Positions 24,171-37,700 of a stretch of 64,000 nucleotides of DNA are shown here, piece by piece. The DNA comes from Hydractinia symbiolongicarpus (Eukaryota > Cnidaria > Hydrozoa > Anthoathecata > Hydractiniidae): NCBI RefSeq assembly GCF_029227915.1, contig NC_079889.1, positions 994,001-1,058,000 of the forward strand. The letters run 5' to 3'. Both the position numbers and the translations under genes were made by a program. The notes beneath the pieces were generated by a model. It ran no database searches. It was not told the DNA's origin and saw only the letters and a list, made by a program, of their open reading frames with translations. Position 1 is the stretch's first letter. Each line of letters starts with the position of its first letter.

Positions 24171-26101
24171 TGTTGTTCGTTCAACTTTTTGCAGTGCCTT
24201 TATTAAAAAGAAGAGAAGCTATCTAAACATATTTCTGGTTCTAGAAATCTTTTAGAATGACTCCATATTCATTGCTTGTACTTTCGCTCAGTTACATGAT
24301 TTAACATATTTCACAAAAAAATTTCTCGCGAGCGTTATTCTCATTACAAGCTCGTGAGCTTGTATTAAAACGCAAATGTGGTCCTACAAGAATGGAAATT
24401 TTTGCCTCTCTGAGCACCGACACGGGAGTCGTCGTGTGTTCGAATCTCATCTTGGTAATTATTTTTACTTTTTTTTTCTTTTTTCTTTTTTAAAAAGATA
24501 AGACAAGTGTTCAAAACACTTGTTTAACTAACTAGTAAATAAAGGTGTTTGCACCAAACTTTTTAAAAGTGAATGTACGCAGAATTAACCGAACTAATGA
24601 ATTTCGCAAATTTTGGGGTTTGTGGGTTTGTGGTCTTTCTTCTTCCTGTCAGTCGGTTCACCCAAGACGGACCCATCGAAAATTAAAAGTTCGAGAAATT
24701 TTCCGTTCAGGAAGGTCTCATAAATCAATTTTGAAAAATAAGTGTGTAACAAATATTATTGCGTATCTGAATAGTAAAATATGTCGTGTCTAACTTCGTA
24801 ACAAAAATCCCAATTTGATAGACAGCTTTTTGTAAACTTTATTCGCGAGGTTGTTTGCGTATATCATACGTCTTGTTTTAATTAAAGAGTAAAAAATTGC
24901 GAAATTTTTGTCGCAAAAATTGATGTTTTCCAACATTCTAGCTACAAAAATATTTTACTGAAACTTTATATTTAAAGTTTCAAGTTATCTCCAATTACGT
25001 ACATCTACTTTTCTACTAAAGATTAACTTGAAAAAACCTTTATATCTAAAAAAAAAGCGGGAAATGTTAAGCAACTTTGAATAACTAGACCCTTCCCTAG
25101 GTTTTTTTCCAAAACAATCATATTAATTAAAAAACTTTCACGGCGGGCTATTTCCCGTGTGAAAATGCTTAACTCGTATTTTTCAAACGGCCTGGCTATT
25201 TTGTCAAGGATTGTTACATGGAGTTTGCGCCGCAATTCGACACTCCTTCAATTGCAACCTAGGTTTTCACAATAGCAGGTACAACAGCAGCGCGATGGAG
25301 AGATTTGTAGAAAAATAAAAATGGCTACCTGGCTAAACACACTGAAAGGTTGCTGCAAGTGTTTAAAGTTTTGATTTGGTATATAACGAGTAAAAAATGG
25401 ATAAATTATTGTTATTTTATGCCTTTCGTAGCTACCGTTACTCATTATTGCATATAATAAAAAATAAAAAGAAGATGGGATGGAGGCAGCACAGCTAGCT
25501 AGCTGCCAGAACACACAGGACAGTCAAACAACAAAAACTACTTTTGTGACACATTGTATCTCAATATGAAGCAAATAATAACACAACAACTCTGTTTAAA
25601 TAAAACATATGAACTATGAAAACTTTTTTTTAATAAAATATAAACTATCATATAGCTAGTGTTTTATAACATCTATTCACAGAAAAAAATGATGATGATC
25701 TAGAATTTGTTTTCTTTTGCAAGAGAAAATTTGGCATTGCCATGCTCATAAAAATAAAATATATTTGTATAAAATACATATTCTTTGATGTAAATATTAT
25801 AAATTTTATGCTGTAATAGTCACCATACTTTCTATATGATTACGTCGTAAACATTTATGTACCAAATGTTCTGACAAAACATTAATTCACACACATTTAT
25901 ATTAAAAAATTGATTTCTTTGAGCTTTCTAATTGGGAAAATTAATATTCATACTCTTGCGAAAGACACTATCTCACTGATTCACAAATATACATTGCAAA
26001 TGTTATGCAAACAAAAAGTATATAGCAGAATAAGGAAATAAGGAAAATATACATCTAACACGAACTATCAACATACTGAACTTTTAAACAAAAAACGGTG
26101 T
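24171..26101. other. Region upstream of - strand NOS; no gene seen
   Basis: This should contain the NOS promoter and 5' untranslated region. Around 24405-24465 a GC-richer segment ends in gtgttcgaatctc, which resembles a Pol III B box and is followed by a T-rich tract, so it may be a tRNA-derived SINE. The rest, to the 3' end of the transposase-like gene, is AT-rich without recognisable exons. Confidence 0.4.
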
Positions 26102-29039
26102 CTAAATTTCTAAATCAGAAAAAACCTTTTTCATGAAAGCACTCTCACATAGTTGGCATTTCAAGTTATTTCTAACAAGCAGCAAGCAATGTTCACAACA
26201 CATATCTCTCTCTGGTATGTAATCAGATCCTCTTGAAACATAGTGCAACTTATCGTAACCGTTTTCTCTCAGATGCAACAATTGTATGTACTCGTGACGG
26301 AAAATTCTTGGCCAGCGACATTGGAAAGTGGTATTGTTAGAATACTTTACAATCATCTGGTGCTTTTGCTCCCGCCCTTCCATACTATTACATCCAATTC
26401 CGAAACCGTAGCACAGCAAAGTACTTTCAGCATGGAAAGGTATGCAGTTACATAAAGTCCATAAACTGGGTGAGACGCTTACATCATACCAACAGCTTGA
26501 CTTGAAAAGTAGTTTACATTGCTTCTTTAAATCTTTTAAAAGTTCCAAATTGAAATTCTCTACACGTACTGATAGTGAAATAATTTTTCGCAAACATATG
26601 AACTGAAAATGGATTTGATGCAGCCTTATTTTCATTTGTTCACTCTTCAATTCATTTAAAATAAGTAAATTTAATTCTGGGAAATGACAAAGAAAGGCTT
26701 TACTCTCCTTTCCACGAAAACGAAAAGTGAAACTACTTTCATTCTTAGAACTGCTTTCATTAAACCACCGGATAATTTTTTTCGACAAAAAATTACATCC
26801 CATTGCTGAACGTATAAAATTAACAAATTTAATTAAAGCATGTGAGGAAGGTATATCTTTAAATGCTTTGTAGGAATTCAATGGAGCAGTTGCCAAACAT
26901 AGATTGAATAACTTCATGAAGTGCTCTTTGACGACATTGTTCTTCAGATGAAGAGGTTCGCCTTTTGCTTTATCAATATAATGGCCAACCAAGGGGACTT
27001 CTTCTTGTCTACCTTTCAAAACTTTAGATATATAAGATGTCAAGTTACTACGTTTCGTTGCACTATTTCCTTTGCATTTAACTTCGATTTCTTTTTTTTT
27101 ACCTTCAACCTTTTTGGCATCACTTATGCGTTTGTGATAGTTGAAGGGCATCCATTTGTCACTTTGCTTGGTTCCGTATGTATATTCAAATTTGGCTGAA
27201 TTATCTTTATTTACATTTCCGAACGTTGAAAAGTAGTAGGCTGAATTTGTTAGTTCCCCAGCCAAAAAAGCCAACATCTTCATATCGTTAGGTAATTCAC
27301 CCAATAAAAATTCAACTTTGTAGGCAACTTCATCAACATAAACAGTGAAAACCTGACTTTCCAAAAACTTCACGTCCGACAACAACTTGAGAACATAATT
27401 GCGTACAACAGTAGAATTTTCCTCAGTATCACCACCAAAAATTAAAAAGTTTTCGGAGCTGCTGCATATCCGATTACCAACATTAAGAAAAGAGACTAAA
27501 AATGACATACCACAAATAGGAGCTCCATCCCCACCAAGAGCAAATACAAACAGAAAAGATTCAAAATCTTTTTTTTCAAGCATATTGAATGTTTTTAGTT
27601 TGTCACTCCGTTGACGATTCACTTTTAAATAGAATTTTGCCAATCGTAACAAAAATTCATCACACGATCTATAATTTCCTGTAACTGATTTTGTTTCATC
27701 TCCAAAGGTTAGAGTTGGATGTATGTCATGTAGTGTTCCTATATCAATGTTATTGATAATGGTTGCTAAATGAGGATACTGAATATAATTAACCACTGAA
27801 TTCTGTTTATTCTGGGAAATTCTATTTGCCTTTCTAATTGCCATGTATTTAGCTTTCCCCATGACATTGTGGCTGTAAAAAACATTGAGAGAACGTAGTT
27901 TATTATCTTCTGAATTGTAAAATTCTTCATTTGCTATTTTGATGGTAGTTTCCTTTATCTGTTTTACTACAGATGATTTAGCATTCAATAAACTTTTTGC
28001 AAACATTTTTGAGGGGATTTTCGAACACAATGTGTCAATCATACCAAACATAACCGGCTGAACAGATTCCTTAGACCCTCCGTGAATGGCAGAACAAGCT
28101 TCAAATGTTTCCAGACGACGTGTATCTTTTGCTGATCTATTTAAATCACTAGATGATGGGAATTTACTACGCCTCTCAGCTGTTACCTTGCTGATGCTAA
28201 ATTTGACTTCAGAGTCCACTCTATTCTTACTACACTCATAGTTTAGGTGTCTAACACGTTTTCTTTTTCTAGCTAATCTATTTCTTAACTTATCAACATC
28301 CCTTTCAATCAAAGTTATCTCACTGCTCAATGCTGCTAATTGTTTTTGTTTTTCCTCAATTAGGTTACTCTGATTTGAAATTTTCAAATCCATATCGTTG
28401 ATTTTTTTTCTGTTTGATGTATATTTTCCTAACTGGGAAAACTTAATGTTTTGTGCCTTTGACTTTCCTTTAGGAGGCATGGCATAGAAATACAACAAAA
28501 TAAAAACATTTAACTAGGATAAAAATCCAATTCTGTCAATAACTACATACCATACCATATTGATTGACAACTTTGTACGATGCAGTTATATTTAATGTCT
28601 TTGTTGACACTTTGTAATGTAAAATACATTTTTTTTCATCGTCACATATTATATCACCGACGGCATTGCTTTTAAACTTCTTTTTGAATATTTTATTGAT
28701 ATCAAGGCTAGACAAGTTTGATAAATGGAATTTCAATGACCCAAGATGGTGAAAAATAATACTAATTTCTTTAATGATACCACTTTTGTCTTTCTTAACA
28801 ATCAATTCTCTACCGTAAGCTGTGCGGAAGTCGCGAATGGCTTTATAAACAGCTAAAAATATTTCGGAATGGACACGTTCATTAATGACAACTTTGAAGG
28901 GATTATACAAAGTTTGTTTTGCTTGAATTTTTCGATTAAGAGATGTTAAAATTGTATCGAAGTGAAACTTTATTAAATTGATGACGAGGATATTTTTTTC
29001 GTCCAACTCTGCATATGAATCAATTAAATCTGACATCAT
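26102..29039 (-). CDS. Large DDE/RAG1-Transib-like protein, two exons
   Basis: Exon 1 is 28551-29039 (MMSDLIDSYAELDEKN...), though an upstream ATG at 29118 is also open. Exon 2 is 26102-28513. They join in phase across a 37-bp GTATGT...CCTAG intron, giving about 966 residues. Without splicing, exon 2 would start at the ATG 28478-28480 (MPPKGKSKAQ, 792 aa), the numbering used here. Seen: basic coiled coil at about 30-85; FALGGDGAPICGM with Asp318; GGDTEEN at 350-355; a segment DEVAYKVEFLLGELPNDMK then AFLAGEL that resembles the RAG1 segment around GTGYDEKLV; PLHLKNN at 509-515; YGFGIGCNSMEGREQKH with Glu701; CxxC pairs at 762-765 and 775-778. The order fits a DDE nuclease of RAG1/Transib style, but the second acidic position seems to be Lys513. 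Function is inference; it could be a domesticated or multicopy transposon gene. Confidence 0.7.
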
Positions 29040-29189
29040 TATACATGATCTAAAAACATAGGTAATTATAAATATATATATTATATATATATATAGAAAA
29101 GAAAAGTTATTATCTGTCATTTTAGAAAAAGAAGATGAAAAAGAGAGGATATTTTTATTTACTATCTTAAGTGGATAAATTTTGGAGAG

Positions 29190-29345
29190 TATTTAATGGT
29201 GAATGACCAAAATGGAATACTTGGCGGGGATTTAATTTTGCGAATGATAAATTTTATAAAATTTGGCGAGGATTTAATTTGGCGAATACAAAAAAATGTT
29301 TATTTTAACGGAATTTATTTTGGCGAATGACACAAAGAAATGAAT
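29190..29345. repeat. Tandem TTTAATTTTGGCGAAT units upstream of transposase-like gene
   Basis: At least three imperfect units combining ggcgaggatttaattt and ggcgaatgac follow each other just upstream of the transposase-like gene. They could be a MITE or a subterminal repeat of the same element. I could not find a matching copy beyond 26100. Confidence 0.5.
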
Positions 29346-31005
29346 TTTTATGTCTTGGAATGTTTTAAAAAAAATAAGAATAAACGTATATATATATAAA
29401 CACAAGTTCGTTATTTATAGGGAAAAAACATTTTTCTTTTCTTAATTAAAAAAAACGGTATTCCAATTCCAGCTCCTTTTAGATCGTTTATTCCTTAAAT
29501 ATATAAATTAGTGGAAATAGTTTTTCTTATGTGGTCCTTCTTTTATTGCCTGTAAGAATGCGCGTACATATACAGAACTTTGTAAACATTCGCTCATCTA
29601 TACACAGAACTCTAGCTAGCTACGGTTTAACGCATCTATTTTGCCTAAAAACCCTAAATTTTTCCTTGTTACTTGTGGATGAATGAAAACTTGCGAAAAA
29701 ATTAATACATGAGAAAATTTAGTCAGAATAAAGCATAGCTAGCTATAGCTATACAATGGGACAACACATCCACAAAATATTTAGCTAGCTAGCTAGCTTT
29801 AAAGACAAGTTTTAATTTTTTTTATATGGATGGGTTTCTTGTATATATTGTGAAAAATTGAGAAGTCGGCTATATGAGACCTAAAATATACTTATACTCA
29901 TAGGACATAGCCAGATAGACCATTAACACACCTTAGTTTACAGAATATAATAAAAAAGAAACAATTTAAAAATGGCCGCCATTTCTTAATTCCTGAGACT
30001 GCCATACGTAGCTTACTACAATTTTCCCATACTTCCGTTGCTTTTATTTACCAAAAAAACTTCAAAATTAAAAAATGTAAAACAACAGAATTGAAGATTC
30101 GTCTTACAACTTGCGTTTTAATGCCTTCAAATAGAAAAATAATACCATTTAATACTATTCTATACCCAACAAAGTTTGTTACTGGAAGGGTAAAATTGAA
30201 AGAGGCACTATTTCAAGACAGCTAAAAAGACATTCCACGATGTTCAACATAAGCATGTTTATATTCGATCGAAAGAAAATTTATTCGACTTTCAAATTCT
30301 AGCGCTCGTAAAACCATCAGACACGTTTAAAACACATACCAGATAAAAGTATGGTACCATGTACCAAAGATATAATACTTACGGTCCTCGACCGTTTTTA
30401 AAAACCTACGGGCCGAAAAACGCGGACGCTTTTGATAAGCATTTCTTGGACCGTTTTTACCCGCCGTGTTTGTTGGTTAAACGACAAGCAGCGAAAAGAC
30501 ACTTACCGACAATCTCTGAAATGTTAAGATGGTAAAGAACTTAAGAAAGAGGTGAAAGGTACGAATTACAAATGAAACAGAGTCTTAGCGTTGCAACAGA
30601 TAAATTATATGACTAATGAGCACTACAACTTCGTGTTAAATTTTTTTCAAAGATTCATACAGATACGGCTTGAAGTATTTTATTAAGTGACGCCATTCCC
30701 CAAGGTGCTTATAAAACGCGATAACCTCCGCTTCTTTAAATTTGATTTATATAATCTTTTATTACAAGAGTAATCTATTATATTTTTAATAAAGATCTCA
30801 TGTCATGTGGGATGATTAGTTTTCTGTCAAATTGCCGATATCATTTCTGTGTTAACCTCAGAAGCAATTATTATTAAAAAATCTCCAAAAGGCAACCTTG
30901 ATAAGCGTGAAAAACATCACATTGTACAGTAATTTCTTGTCGCAGCCATTTTCAAACCACATACAACATCTCCGGCGTTTTCTTTAATTAATTAACTTTT
31001 CTCTC
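29346..31005. other. Intergenic; no gene seen
   Basis: AT-rich. Runs of agctagctagct occur at about 29610, 29735 and 29785. No terminal repeat for the adjacent transposase-like gene was recognised. Confidence 0.35.
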
Positions 31006-31250
31006 TCCTTTTATACCGCATTGCGCACGTCTCGCTACTTGCGGTACCATTTTGTGTGACAGACAGACAGACGTATGCGGGTATTATAATATAGAAGTCG
31101 TTAGCCCGTGGAAAAATCCACGGTTCACCTGTCCTTTTTAAACTGCATTGCGTGCGTCTCACTTGAAGTGAGTTCAACTTTTGATTCAGCGCGGGGCGGA
31201 CTGCTTTTGGCGGGAATTTGATAGCAAGAACACTGTCTGCTCCTCTCTGC
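31006..31250 (+). mobile_element. Short CTAG-family elements in tandem
   Basis: One unit (ttataccgcattgcgcacgtctcgc ... gacagacagacagacgtatg ... tattataatatagaa) is directly followed by the start of another (gtcgttagcccgtggaaaaatccacgg). The CT of the junction CTAG is lost here. Confidence 0.65.
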
Positions 31251-34200
31251 ACGAAATAATGCGTCTAGTAAAAAACCGGCTCTAAAGGAGAGGCGAACAA
31301 AAAATTATTTTGTGGCAGCCAAATATATATTTTAAGTTGAGGAAAAAAATTATAGATTTCTATGTCCTAAAGTCTATTAAGATTACTACTATAATAACAA
31401 ATAAAGAACTATATTCTACAACTAAGCATTTGTTTATATTTTCCCAACATCTTCACTGGACTTTTATGGATCTATGGGGTCAAAATAAGCAGGGCGAAGT
31501 GAGGGGGTTGGAGGAGTGTGAAAAATTGACATTGCGGGGAAAAGGAGGACAAGCATGACTGTAGAGTATGTACAATTGATATGTCATGCTTACAAATTTA
31601 GAAGGTTTTCCTTATATAAGTATTGAAAAGAATGTTAGGAATTTAATGGTATCACATACATTGAGTGAGAAATAAGGTAACTAAGCCGTTATGTTGATCT
31701 TGTTTTAATATTCTGTAACAGTTAGAAATCGTTTTTATATCATTTAGCAATCAAACATCATCATCTTCTGCACCCTGTTATATAATTAATTCGTACATTA
31801 CAAATTCTATTATAGTAAAGTTTAGCGAGAAGCCAGGAAACGACTTAAAAAATTTTAACTTGAATTTCATTATGCAAGCAGCTTATGCTAATTGTGCAAT
31901 TTAGATTTTACATATAATATTAAATTCATATCGATTTCTTTATGAGTAGAAAAAATGTTGCTTGAGTCGAACAAACAACCCTTTCATTACAAACAAAGAA
32001 AACTCTATAATTCTTCAAGCCTTGTAGCGTTCTGGGAAGCAGAACTTTCAGTTCGCAAAACAACTTTGTGAAATATAGTTTGTCTTAATCCCCTTCAATA
32101 ATACTTCTATTCTGTCTCAGTGCAATTTCGCAGCTGTGTTACAGACACACAAAAAAACAAATGCGATATAAACACACCAAGGGATATCGTGCTAAGGATC
32201 AGAGAACCTGTGAATTTTTTCCACGGGTTAACGACAACTCTATATTATAACGAGACAGCTGTACAGCTATAAAACCAATGTTATAACGAAGTAGGTTTTT
32301 TGTTACTCTAGGATACACGAAGCCTATTTCCAATCATCGACGTATCGCCAGTCAATCAAAAGCTCAAGTATCGCTTGCCTAGCATTTGCACTAGGTGATT
32401 CTAGACCAATTACTAAAAATCGTTATTTTGTTACTTTTCACAAACACAAGACTGAAATATAATAACAGAAAAAGTTACATCATTTTTTGAGTAAATAAGG
32501 TTTGTAATAAAAGTTGTACCAGTAAAAGCATGTTTTAGTCAAACAAAAATCTCTGCATAGGAGCTAGTTTATGTCAACAAAGTGTATACATCATCGAGAA
32601 AACACTTTTAAGCATGAAAGATAAAAAAATCATGAAAGCAACAAAGGATTAGCATTGCAGGTCAGGTTGACCACTTAGTCAAGTTAAACCATGTCGCACA
32701 ACCACTGTGGATTGCTTAGCACAGATATGCTGTTGCACATCCAGTGAAACTCTTACAGCAAAAACTGTCAGACAACATATTTTATGTTACTTAATCTGTG
32801 TTCCTGTAAAAGTTGCAAAACTAATGTTAAACGATGACGGCACAAGCGGTCAATACAATAAACAACAATGACCATCAGCATAAAAGTATGTGTGTTACAC
32901 ATCCAATGGAAGGCCTCTTTGGAAATGGTTGTAAAAATAAAACACCCATATAATTTCTTATTAAATAAAATAATAAAGAAGCTACAGTCTGTCGTTTACT
33001 CTGCCAATTACTTACCTCTCCCGGCAAGGGCACAAGATTGAGTATATATACTGTAACACAAAACAGGCTCTATTTGAGCTTGAATTGTAAATCCTTTAAT
33101 CGTAGCATAACTGATAAAAAATAAGCTTTTGGTGCTTGTTTTACAGAAGAAAAATTGAACAGGCTGGAAAAATTATAGAACCTCTCCTGTTTAGTCACTG
33201 AGTAGCAAGCTCAATAATAATATGCGTATTTTGTTCAAACTGATAGCCGCATTGTCATTTTGTTTCTAGGACGCCAAAAAAGGAATGACAAGGCGATATA
33301 TCGTGGACAAAAATCTGAGAATATCTGCGATGTTAACCCTTGTTTCTTCATGGGCTGAAGGCTAGTCCAATAGAGCGGCCTTTCAGACATGGTGTGCAGA
33401 AAATTTCTACAAATTTGAGGAATTTTTCTAAAGACTAGTTTCATTGTGACGTAGTGTTATATATATTCCCAAGATATTCTGCGCAATTCAACAGGCAAAA
33501 TAACACATGCGATAAGTCGTAGACCAACCATAAACTTTATTTTGGAATGGAGGCTTCATTTGATTTTAAAACTAAAATCTAGTTTCTACATGCAGTTTAA
33601 TTTACAATATACATTAGTGAAAAATTGCTACTTGCCTAGCAATTTTTTAACCAAACCAAGGAGAAGTGGTTATTAACATGTAAGCGATAGTTCGCCATTA
33701 TAGGAGATAATTATATAGTACATGCAGTACAATTAGCTGCGTTTGCGGCGAATTATAGGGTAGAGATCTTATTTGCGTAAATTTTCACACTTTTCTTCGA
33801 TATCGATCTTCTGTTAGTCAACTACCTAGTTCCATATCATGTTATGCTTCAATAAGAACAAAAAAAAAGAACAAGGAACAACAGTTAACCGTATATATAA
33901 ATACCGACTTTGCTGGCACGGCATAGCCTCAGCTTCATCATAACAAGTATGGCGACTTTTACCATATAATTTGCCGTATAATGTATAATTAGCCAATTCA
34001 ATTTATGAATTATCTTGGAACAGGAAAACATAAAAATAACTATCTAGCTGTTTGTCTATGGCCTTCTACTGACACTGACTACATAAGTTGTGTAGCCAAA
34101 ATAATAATGATTTGCATGGATATGATGGTATACATTCGCATATAGAAGTACAGAAAACATACAAAGTATTTACAAGACAAAAAGATCAAAAAGAAATTTT

Positions 34201-34737
34201 TTCCAAACCTGGACTATACAACATTTTCATTGAGAAAACGTAAATTTTACTAACCGCGTCTGAAACACGCACATCTTCAGTTAAATCCCAGAAAATCAGG
34301 ATTTTGTGCTAGCTTTCAATCGTAACTAGAAGTCGTATGTTTCACAGCTAATAATCGCTCTCATTTTATGAGCAATTTAAAAAACAAAACAACCATCATA
34401 ATTGCACATGTGTAATCACTTCATGCTATCAAGTATACGAAAATGCACAAAAAAATCGATGCGGAAATATATATGAGCTACTGACTAATAATATTCACAT
34501 TACATATAACAAAAGTTGAGGCAGGCAGCATTTCTTCATCATTTCAGTGGCGATATTTTTAAAAAAGGGGCTAGCAGTTTTGAACTTTCTAGCATTCGTA
34601 TAAATATACTAAACAAGTGTTCTATGTGTGTTAACAATTCTTCTGTAAATTCATATCCGTCCATATAGCTTCTCCAAATTGTCAAAAAGATGTAGCTTGT
34701 ACCTCGATCTGATAAAGTTGTAATACCAACGTAATTT
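31251..34737. other. Gene-poor stretch 3' of the receptor-like gene
   Basis: No exon with a membrane-spanning segment that could extend the receptor-like gene was found. An open stretch at 33235-33444 (- strand; contains ERPLYWTSLQPMKKQG) is not recognised and has no clear splice sites. Otherwise AT-rich and featureless by eye. Confidence 0.4.
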
Positions 34738-37700
34738 TCAGTTCTTTCTTGGGTAGTAACCGTACTGAGACCATTGTGAATACACTTGGGCGTAAGACGT
34801 TGAATACTGCATCCGAAATTTGTATAAAACATTTGGTCGTATCTTTTTATACAATACCATGGAACATGTGGTATAACCAACATTCTAAAATACAGTAATG
34901 CAATAGGAATCTTGTTAAAAACAATATTGTGTATTTTTATTTGAAATTACCGTGGCCCAATAGTTGCTATTATATTGGAGGACATTTGGGTTAAAGAATT
35001 GAATGACGTCATTCAGTCCAATATGACGTCCTGATGCATATATTTCTGAACCTGACAAAGCGTCAAAATTGTGGAACATGAAATTTAGATTAGTAAAATG
35101 TCCAAAAGAATAACGAAAAAAAAATAAACGTATAAAGAGGCTAAAATATGACGTTTAAATTTTTGCTATTAATTTCTATACTGATCAACTGTTAAATTAT
35201 AAGTCTTCAAAGCAACGCAGTGGCGAGTTCGGCAAATTTTTGATAATCCTGAAATCAACTAAAAACAACAAAGCTGGGTGGCTATAGAACTGTGAAACAA
35301 TAAAAATGAAAAGCTTTTACAAGGATTTAAAAATTAAATCACAATTATAACCGAAGGGCTTTTAAAGGACATGATTGAAGATATGCCTGCCTTCGACTTT
35401 AAAATTTGTGTTGATTCTGCAAGTGAATACGTTCTCTATGGACGAAGCCGACTCGTCAGAGTATCAGAGGCGTAAAAGAGCCCTGGGGACGAGGATGGTA
35501 AAAACGTAAAGTAACATGTCGATGTGTTTTTTTTTTTTTTGCAACTCCCAGAGAAAATAATTGATAGTATGAGAAAGACGTAAAAAAATATAGATTATCA
35601 TGCAGCCATTCATTTCATCCTTGAGTGCATGGCGCCTGACTTTTAAATCTAACCAGCTGTGCATGCAACAATAAAGGAAAATCCGAAATAATTTAGAAAA
35701 TTGTTTCAGTCAGGACGACCTACCGGCGAATTCAGAAATTGTGTTCGACAGTTAATAATCAAAATTCACTCAATTTCCAAACCTACAGACTTATAATAAA
35801 GTTTTCAGGCACTCTGTACAAAAGACTTCACCATATATGTTACCTTCTCAATGCAGTTCATTATTGGGTTGCTCATCAATAACTTGCTGTACATCTAGAA
35901 AGTTGCATTAATTCTATCAAACACATGTGCCATGCATGTACAATTATATTTTTTGAAGACATAATGTATTATTTTCCTTATTTGTTGTTTTTGATCTGTT
36001 GCAACCTTATTTGCACTTGTTGCTGAAAAGAAAACATCGTTATCTCGATAGCCAATTATAATATATCATTTTCACGTAATCGAGACGCCAATCATAGAAT
36101 GCTAAAATAAATGTTAGACGTCTTCCGTCGTTGAAATAATACTGTAAGAAACCAGAATTATTGTGGTCAAATTGAGTGTAGAAGCAATTTTATCCGATAT
36201 TTTATTGTAAATTTTAAGAGGAACTATTAATTTTTTGAAATAAGAACTTATGTGTAGTTTTGTAAGATCGAGAAAGATGCGAGTTCCAAAAGCTATGCCA
36301 GATAGAGAAAAATTTTATGAACAGTTTGTTACAGGGAGTTGTCTGGTAGAGCGCGGACCCTAATTGGGTCTGCGTAGCTTAAAATGAGCATTAAATACTC
36401 TAGGACTCCCCTTCTCAACCATGGTCCCTCCTGGAAATAATAGATATACCCTATTGATTATCATCATCATTTACATACACCTTCAAGCATAATCTATCCG
36501 TGTGCATTAGCAAAATATTGCCGCACGTTGCTCCCAGTTCTGAGAACCGTGTATCGACTTCCGTTCACTGCCACGCAATGTGTCAGCGATGCACAAAGTA
36601 GCTCTAATTTTATATAAGTGTCGTCTTTTTTTAATTTTTACATTTTCTTTGAACCCTTTCCCTCATATTCTTTTCGGCACATCCAGACTGGAGCAAGGGG
36701 TGGGGGAGACTAGGCGCTATAACTTTACTTTTTTTTTTGCTTAACTACATTCATATGGAGGAAAACTTAAAAACGTTATCAATTTCCAACTGCTTTCATT
36801 AATTCTACCACTAGTGTTAAAACTTAGACTATTTCATTATTTCGCTTTATTTACACCAAACTAGTAATCTGTAAAAGTAAAATAAGTTTAGACAAATTAA
36901 ACAACTTAGCTAAAAATGAGAGGGAATGGGCGGAATGCACAATCAAAACACATTACATTACAACAAGCAACACTCTATAAAAGCTTACATCAACATAAAT
37001 TTTTTTCACTGGCTCGCATCTGTAAGACTCCATATGGGATTCAGCATAACACATTTCGTAACGAAGATATCGAACACTGAAACCAAGCCCTACACAAGAA
37101 CTCTTCATACGAAAATTCCACTGTATTTCTGTTCCTTCTGATCTTGCTACTATGGATATGTTAAAAAATGGACCAAACAAATCTATAATTATTGAAAAGG
37201 AATAATCATTCAACAGGTCAGAATTGTAATAGGTTACGCTAATCTTCATCTCTAGTCGATGGCCCGTGGATAAATCCAAAAGTTCACCCGTCCTTTATAC
37301 ACCGCATTTCGTGTGTTTCGGTACTTGAGTTACCATTTAGCGCAAAGACAAAATACGACTATTATTATAGAGACTAGTCGTTACCCGTGGAAAAATCCAC
37401 AGGGTTGCCCGTCCTTTATATATCGCATTTCGTGTTTCCGTAACAGGACGCGTCTTTTGCGGACAGACAGACAAAATACGGCTATTATTAAAGAGATAAT
37501 TCAGGAAGGGTCGATCACTGTTTTCCACACTGATCGAACCTTCTCATGTCAGATGGCAATTATTAACTTCTTGCCGAACTTACCAACATATTTTATTAAC
37601 ATGGGAAAATTTGGTGATACCATTATTGCTCCATTCTGCAACCTTTCAACTACACGAGTTATATGCGTGTATTTATCCACCAACGCGTATTTTGTAGGAA

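Noticed and set aside
34539-34883. 114-residue ORF with the reading frame RGTSYIFLTIWRSYMDGY
   Set aside because: Phase-0 entry from the previous exon gives the frame with VLYKFRMQYSTS and the WSXWS-like word, which fits the domain and ends in a stop. The other frame fits neither phase nor fold as well.
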